Shown here: piece by piece, positions 59,423 to 64,000 of the stretch
Layout of the letters: every line of letters starts with the position of its first letter
Numbering within the stretch: the first letter of the stretch is position 1
Source: Alkalicoccus daliensis
GTDB lineage: Bacteria > Bacillota > Bacilli > Bacillales > Salisediminibacteriaceae
Direction: 5' to 3'
DNA: 64,000 bases
NCBI RefSeq assembly: GCF_900103955.1
Contig: NZ_FNIL01000006.1
Location: forward strand, 1 to 64,000
The notes under the pieces: model-generated
What the model was told of the DNA's origin: nothing
Seen by the model: only the letters and a program-made list of their open reading frames with translations
Databases searched by the model: none
Translations under genes and position numbers: made by a program

Positions 59423-62400
59423 TTGTCTGATTGGAAAAAAACGCTGAAAGCTTGGCATTTAATAGAAATGCTCGATATTCCGGTTTTGCCAGACAGTAAT
59501 GTTGAATATTTAAGGGAAGGTGCTGACCACACACACCTTCCTGGAAATGAAACAAATAACAATTCATCACCCTGTCGAATTTATATCGGACTATGTTCTA
59601 CACAGAAGACCTTAGAATATATTCGTGATGCCTTTCATTCCGAAGAAAAGTTCTATCAAATGTCCACCGAAAAAACTTTCTTGGCTGCTTTAAATGTTAA
59701 TGAAGCGGGCTATTACGAGCCGGACAGTCTGGAAATCCCTTATTTCACAGCTTTCATTGGTCAGCTGAAGAAAGATAATGATGAAGTAAATTACAGTGCG
59801 TTCACAGATTTTTATAAAAAAATGAATAATGATCTTCAGCTTAAGCTGACAAGCGATTACAAAGGCAGAGTTATTGGCGAATCTGAATTGTATAAGATTC
59901 AGTCTCTACTAATAAAGGAATTAAACTTTCCTTCCCTATTGCTTACGAGCAAAGACTCTGATTTGATTCTTGTAAATGCTATTGAAAAATTCAATCCAAA
60001 CCAGCCCCTTCCCCCTCTAATGAACAGTTTTTATATTGAGGACCTGGAAATGCTGATGCAAAAAGATCAATTGTCTTCTGCACTGAATCAGTATATAACA
60101 GGAACCACCCAAAAAACGGATATTGATGAGAATGAAGAAGAGCTGATGAAATGGCTCGCCCCTTCTAAACTTCCCAAAGCAAGGTGGCCTGCACCCGCGC
60201 ATCATAAGCTTTCTTTGATGCAACAGGCAGCGGTTAATATTGCAGTGGATCCCTCCACTCAGCTTAATAGTGTGAACGGTCCCCCGGGAACAGGAAAAAC
60301 CACTTTGTTAAAAGATATTATTGCTTCCTATTATTTTGAAAGAGCTAAACAAATGTGCAAATTTCAACACCCTACTGAAGCTTTTTCTGATGAAGAAGCC
60401 CCACCAGAGCTAAAGAATAAAGGATTTCAAAATCGCTTCCATCATTTAGATCCTTCGTTGAAATCCTTCAGCATGGTCGTTGCTTCTTCCAACAATGGCG
60501 CAGTAGAAAATATTTCAAAAGAATTACCTCGGACGGAAGAGTTAATTCGCGACTGCTCTTTAGAAAAAGATCCGGAAATTAAAAAACGTGAACAGGAAAT
60601 CAAGGATCTTACAGAAAACCTAAATTACTTCCGCTCCCATGCAGATGCTCTTTTAATCGAAGAAGATTTAGAAATTAAAGAACCTTTCCAATCATGGGGA
60701 CTATTTTCTGCAGCTTTAGGTAATTCAAAAAATAAAACGAAATTTGCCAACACTCTTTGGTTTAGCAACATAGATGGTGTAGACAAACTAAATAATCTTC
60801 TTAAAAATAATAAAACTACGATAGATGACTGGAAGCAAGCGCAAAAAGAATTTGCTGACTTGGAAAAGCAAATAGATAATAGAATATCTTTTTTAAATCA
60901 ACTGCATGAGGAACTCTATGAACTTAAAAAGAATCAGTTAGAGATTAAAAAGCTTAACAATTCCATTGCTGCTTATGAAAAACAATTAGCCTCATTGAAC
61001 CAAAAAGCAGAGATCCAAAAAATAAAAGTTGATAAATATACAGAAATTTTAGAGGCGTCCAATGAGGAATCTTTACTTTGGTGGCTGACTAAAGAAGGGC
61101 GAACGCATCATAAGTTACTTCTTGAAAGTAAAATTAAACGAGCGGAAGCAATGAAAGTGCTCATGAATATAGAAGAAGAACAAAATGCAATCTCTCAATC
61201 CATAGAAAAGAAATCTGTACCTCTTCAAAAAATGCAGGTGCAGATCTTAAAATTCGAGTCTCAATTAGATGAGTTAAAACAGAAAGACATTACCATCCCA
61301 GATCAGTATTTCTGGAATGGAGAATATGATATAAGACAAAAAAGCTGTCCCTGGGTAGACGCAGAATTGAACCATCTCCGTTCGAAAGCTTTTTTGCAGG
61401 CAGTTAAAATACACAAATTATTTGTATTTCTGGCGTCTAAAAAAGTGCGAAATAATTTAGGAATTTATTTTAACAGTGCGAACTTCTCTCCTAATCATGA
61501 AATAGTAAAAAGAGCAAAGAAAGAAGCTTGGCAGACATTATTTTTAATTATACCCGTAGTTTCTACCACATTTGCGTCTGCGAGCAGATTGTTAACAGAC
61601 TTTGATTTGGAAGAAATAGGATGCTTATTTATTGATGAAGCAGGACAGGCAGTTCCCCAGGCAGCAGCAGGGTCAATGTACCGAGCCAAAAATGTAGTTG
61701 CTGTAGGAGATCCACTGCAAATTGAACCAGTTGTTACAATGCCGGAATCAATACTGCACGATATCCATAGAAAATTCAAGGTTGACGCAGCCCTCTGCTC
61801 TTTGGAAGCCTCTATACAAACAGTCGCAGACCGCGGAAATCCACTTGGTTCTTTGCAAAAAAACGGATGGATCGGCATTCCACTATGGGTGCACCGGCGT
61901 TGTCAGCGTCCCATGTTTGATATTTCCAATGAAATAGCTTATGACAACAAAATGGTATTGGCGGCAGAAGGCACATCTCAATATAGCTTTTGGGAAGATT
62001 CAACTGGGAAATCAATTAATTACCAGTATGTGGAAGAGCATGGAAAGTCAGCAGCAGTGCTAATTTTAAGTTTGTTTGAAGAAGAAAAAACAATTGCTGA
62101 TGTATTTTTAATCACTCCGTTTAAAGCAGTCGCGGAACAGCTGAAGACAGAATTAAAGAAGCAGGCAGATTTTCTGGCAAGCATCTCCAACACAAATAAA
62201 AAAGAAGTCATCCGCTGGATAAATAGAAATACTGGCACTGTGCACACCTTTCAAGGAAAAGAAGCAAGGACTGTTTTGTTCATCGTTGGTACAGACGAGA
62301 ATCAACAAGGGGCAGCCCAGTGGATCGTTTCAAAACCGAACATTTTGAACGTAGCAGTTACTCGTGCGAAAAAGAACTTCATTTTAATAGGCGACCATAA

Positions 62401-62479
62401 CCGTTTAAAACAAATGTCCTACTTTAAAGAAATAAACCATAGTTTGGAAAAAAAATATTTGGAGACTTTATTAAAGTAA
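59423..62479 (+). CDS. Large SF1 (Upf1-like) helicase
   Basis: This 1018-residue cytoplasmic protein is a superfamily-1B helicase. Motif I is GPPGTGKTTLLK (286-297), motif II is LFIDEAGQAVPQ (Asp738), motif III GDPLQIEP, motif V HTFQGKEARTV and motif VI NVAVTRAKKNFILIGD. Between motifs I and II lies an insertion of more than 400 residues, including a long coiled coil (about 460-640). The first 270 residues form a domain I do not recognise. It starts at TTG 59423 with AAAGGGG 8 bases upstream and stands alone under its own promoter. No nuclease domain is seen; it may act in defence or RNA/DNA metabolism. Confidence 0.85.
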   Translation: MSDWKKTLKAWHLIEMLDIPVLPDSNVEYLREGADHTHLPGNETNNNSSPCRIYIGLCSTQKTLEYIRDAFHSEEKFYQMSTEKTFLAALNVNEAGYYEPDSLEIPYFTAFIGQLKKDNDEVNYSAFTDFYKKMNNDLQLKLTSDYKGRVIGESELYKIQSLLIKELNFPSLLLTSKDSDLILVNAIEKFNPNQPLPPLMNSFYIEDLEMLMQKDQLSSALNQYITGTTQKTDIDENEEELMKWLAPSKLPKARWPAPAHHKLSLMQQAAVNIAVDPSTQLNSVNGPPGTGKTTLLKDIIASYYFERAKQMCKFQHPTEAFSDEEAPPELKNKGFQNRFHHLDPSLKSFSMVVASSNNGAVENISKELPRTEELIRDCSLEKDPEIKKREQEIKDLTENLNYFRSHADALLIEEDLEIKEPFQSWGLFSAALGNSKNKTKFANTLWFSNIDGVDKLNNLLKNNKTTIDDWKQAQKEFADLEKQIDNRISFLNQLHEELYELKKNQLEIKKLNNSIAAYEKQLASLNQKAEIQKIKVDKYTEILEASNEESLLWWLTKEGRTHHKLLLESKIKRAEAMKVLMNIEEEQNAISQSIEKKSVPLQKMQVQILKFESQLDELKQKDITIPDQYFWNGEYDIRQKSCPWVDAELNHLRSKAFLQAVKIHKLFVFLASKKVRNNLGIYFNSANFSPNHEIVKRAKKEAWQTLFLIIPVVSTTFASASRLLTDFDLEEIGCLFIDEAGQAVPQAAAGSMYRAKNVVAVGDPLQIEPVVTMPESILHDIHRKFKVDAALCSLEASIQTVADRGNPLGSLQKNGWIGIPLWVHRRCQRPMFDISNEIAYDNKMVLAAEGTSQYSFWEDSTGKSINYQYVEEHGKSAAVLILSLFEEEKTIADVFLITPFKAVAEQLKTELKKQADFLASISNTNKKEVIRWINRNTGTVHTFQGKEARTVLFIVGTDENQQGAAQWIVSKPNILNVAVTRAKKNFILIGDHNRLKQMSYFKEINHSLEKKYLETLLK

Positions 62480-62552
62480 TAAAACACTTTATTATTAAAG
62501 CTGTCTCAGTACTGCTTAGATGATATTTACAGTTTGTATTCTGATTTATTTG

Positions 62553-62591
62553 AAAATGATCCCATAAGATAAAATCTTATGGGATCATTTT
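62553..62591. terminator. Bidirectional terminator
   Basis: AAAATGATCCCATAAGAT and ATCTTATGGGATCATTTT form a perfect 18-bp stem with loop AAA between the convergent helicase and CapA-SGNH genes. Confidence 0.85.
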
Positions 62592-62677
62592 CTGTACTCA
62601 ATCGCTATTGAAGCTATGAAATTATATTTAATCAAACAGGCTTAATTCATAATATTCCCCATATATATTCGTTCTTT

Positions 62678-64000
62678 TTATGCTAATACCTTTTTCAATA
62701 CTCTAGAAAAAGGGTTTGATTTTTGTGGAACTTTCTCCGGAGAAGCTTCCAGAACAGCCCAGCTGAAAAGGTTAATACCATCCAGTGCGTTAGGATGAAT
62801 ATGATCTGTAAGCCACTTCCGCGGATTACGTGTTTGATACTTATCATATATTATTTTGTTCGGATCAATAAACAGCGCTTTATTCGAGCTGCAATAGGTT
62901 TCCAGTGCTTTACTGTATTCTTCCAGCATAGCAAATCGTTCCGGTTTTTTCAGCTTCGACACTGGGTCGTGATTGTCTGTGGTCCAAGGGGCAATAAACA
63001 CAAAGGAAGCATCTTTTTTCACTTCCCGGATGCCGGACACAAACTGATCAATGTTTGCAGTGTATTCTTCCGGAGTCATTGCACATCGCTTAGGATCACG
63101 GTAACGGACATCGTTTGTTCCTAATGCGACTACATACAAATCACTTTTACTTTCCACTATTTCTTTTTTGTTTTTCTCTAAAAGTGATGTCGTTCCCCCA
63201 TCTATGGAGAATTGGACAACTTCCAAATTGGGCATCCCGGCAGTAATAGGTTCATACCAACCGTACCCTCCATTTTGAGTTCCTTCAGTAATGGAATCTC
63301 CAATAAAGCAAACCTTTTCAGTCTCTTTAAGCAACTGATAAAATGCTTTATTTTTCCAAGCCCCTTTCTTTTCAAGCGGAATTACTTGGTTACGAACATA
63401 TCCTTTTGATTTCCCCTCTGCTCTATCTGCAAATAAATAATATTTTTCCTGCAATTGATCAATAGGGAGACTTTCTCCGAGCATAGTACCGGTAATAAGT
63501 TCGTGCACTACCTTAACCCTGTCATATTCCATGGTGGAAAATGTTTTTCGCAGTTCAGGATTATGAATAATATCAAAGATAGGCAATGACTTATAGTTTT
63601 TATCCAGGTAAGAATGTGCATAAAGCGGTATACATGCTGCAGCGAAAGGTTTCCCTGTTTTCGGATCAAGATATAAGTGACTGAAGGCCGAGGCATCTCC
63701 ATCTTTCGCAGTATAGGAATTCACGAAGTTTCCAGGACAATGCAGAATAAGTACGTCTGTATTTTCTATAGGATTTTTCCGCCATTCGTAAGGTTGTACT
63801 GCCTGAGGATGATCACTTAAAATAAGGTCAGCACCTTCTTCCACAAAAATATCACACCATACAGTCTGCATACTATCCGGTGAGTGCCTAAATTGTTGTC
63901 CCATATGAGGGAGTACTACAATACAATCAGGTTTTCCCCTTTTGATTCTTTCAAAATCTTCCTTTACATCCCTTCTAACCTGCTCAAAGTTTTCATCATT
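62678..64000 (-). CDS. CapA-like metallophosphatase fused to an SGNH hydrolase (cut by window end)
   Basis: The frame stays open from 63904 to the window end, so the gene starts outside; the ATG at 63904 is internal. The visible N-terminal part is CapA-like (poly-gamma-glutamate/capsule type metallophosphatase): DCIVVLPHMGQQ, GADLILSDHPQAVQPYEW and HCPGNFVNSY. The C-terminal half is a GDSL/SGNH esterase with block I CFIGDSITEG, a block II Gly (SIDGGTT), block III ALGTNDVRY and block V Asp-His in LTDHIHPN. Such a protein would trim or transfer acyl groups on a surface polymer. Its export signal is not in the window. Confidence 0.85.
   Translation of the reverse strand, partial: NDENFEQVRRDVKEDFERIKRGKPDCIVVLPHMGQQFRHSPDSMQTVWCDIFVEEGADLILSDHPQAVQPYEWRKNPIENTDVLILHCPGNFVNSYTAKDGDASAFSHLYLDPKTGKPFAAACIPLYAHSYLDKNYKSLPIFDIIHNPELRKTFSTMEYDRVKVVHELITGTMLGESLPIDQLQEKYYLFADRAEGKSKGYVRNQVIPLEKKGAWKNKAFYQLLKETEKVCFIGDSITEGTQNGGYGWYEPITAGMPNLEVVQFSIDGGTTSLLEKNKKEIVESKSDLYVVALGTNDVRYRDPKRCAMTPEEYTANIDQFVSGIREVKKDASFVFIAPWTTDNHDPVSKLKKPERFAMLEEYSKALETYCSSNKALFIDPNKIIYDKYQTRNPRKWLTDHIHPNALDGINLFSWAVLEASPEKVPQKSNPFSRVLKKVLA

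Noticed and set aside
1-64000. tRNA, rRNA and known riboswitch sequences
   Set aside because: I looked for conserved tRNA and rRNA stretches and for common riboswitch cores in the intergenic gaps and saw none; a covariance-model search would be needed to exclude weak ones.

Overview
The window reads as Bacillaceae chromosome (Firmicutes). Signs are AGGAGG-type ribosome binding sites, TTG and GTG starts, sigma-A promoters, catabolite-responsive (cre) and AraR operator matches, YesL/YesM/YesN-type regulators, a ROK-type XylR, an LTA-synthase-like protein and NlpC/P60 hydrolases. Many exported proteins are strongly acidic and TRAP transport is used, which suggests a salt- or alkali-adapted member; that last point is inference.

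Layout. 0-0.4 kb: right end of an IS3-family element. 0.4-6.5 kb: LuxR-type regulator, yajQ, a dimethylargininase divergent from a Crp/Fnr regulator, a lipoprotein and a chemoreceptor. 6.5-15 kb: a sugar operon on the minus strand (lacI-dctP-dctQ-dctM, a 346-bp inverted-repeat element, PfkB kinase, hxlA, hxlB) and an AEC-family transporter. 15.2-20.5 kb: two inverted arrays of a 21-bp phased repeat enclosing two paralogous NlpC/P60 hydrolases, an M14 peptidase and a STAS-like protein. 20.6-23.8 kb: LTA-synthase-like protein plus D-serine ammonia-lyase. 23.8-29 kb: xylFGH divergent from xylR, then another 21-bp phased repeat. 29.4-31 kb: three small housekeeping-type genes. 31.2-48.4 kb: a polysaccharide-utilisation locus (DUF2264 protein, YesL, GH88, YesN/YesM, ABC importer, a 1336-residue secreted GH59-like enzyme and an unrecognised 549-residue protein). 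48.6-51.4 kb: HEPN/MNT pair and araB. 51.6-59.2 kb: a 53-residue membrane protein and a cluster of zinc-ribbon membrane proteins including two TcaA-like ones. 59.4-64 kb: a large SF1 helicase and a CapA-SGNH fusion cut by the window end.

How it fits together. Much of the window serves uptake and breakdown of plant-type sugars: xylose (XylFGH/XylR), arabinose (AraB under an AraR-like operator and a cre site), and a galactose- and uronate-containing polymer (GH59, GH88, DUF2264, YesM/N control). Several of these promoters carry cre-like boxes, so CcpA probably ties them together. The TRAP-kinase-HxlAB operon looks like a second, undefined sugar pathway with autoregulation by its own LacI protein.

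Most noteworthy: the 21-bp phased repeat elements, the TRAP/PfkB/HxlAB operon, the zinc-ribbon/TcaA cluster, and the 549-residue protein sharing a regulatory region with the GH59-like enzyme.
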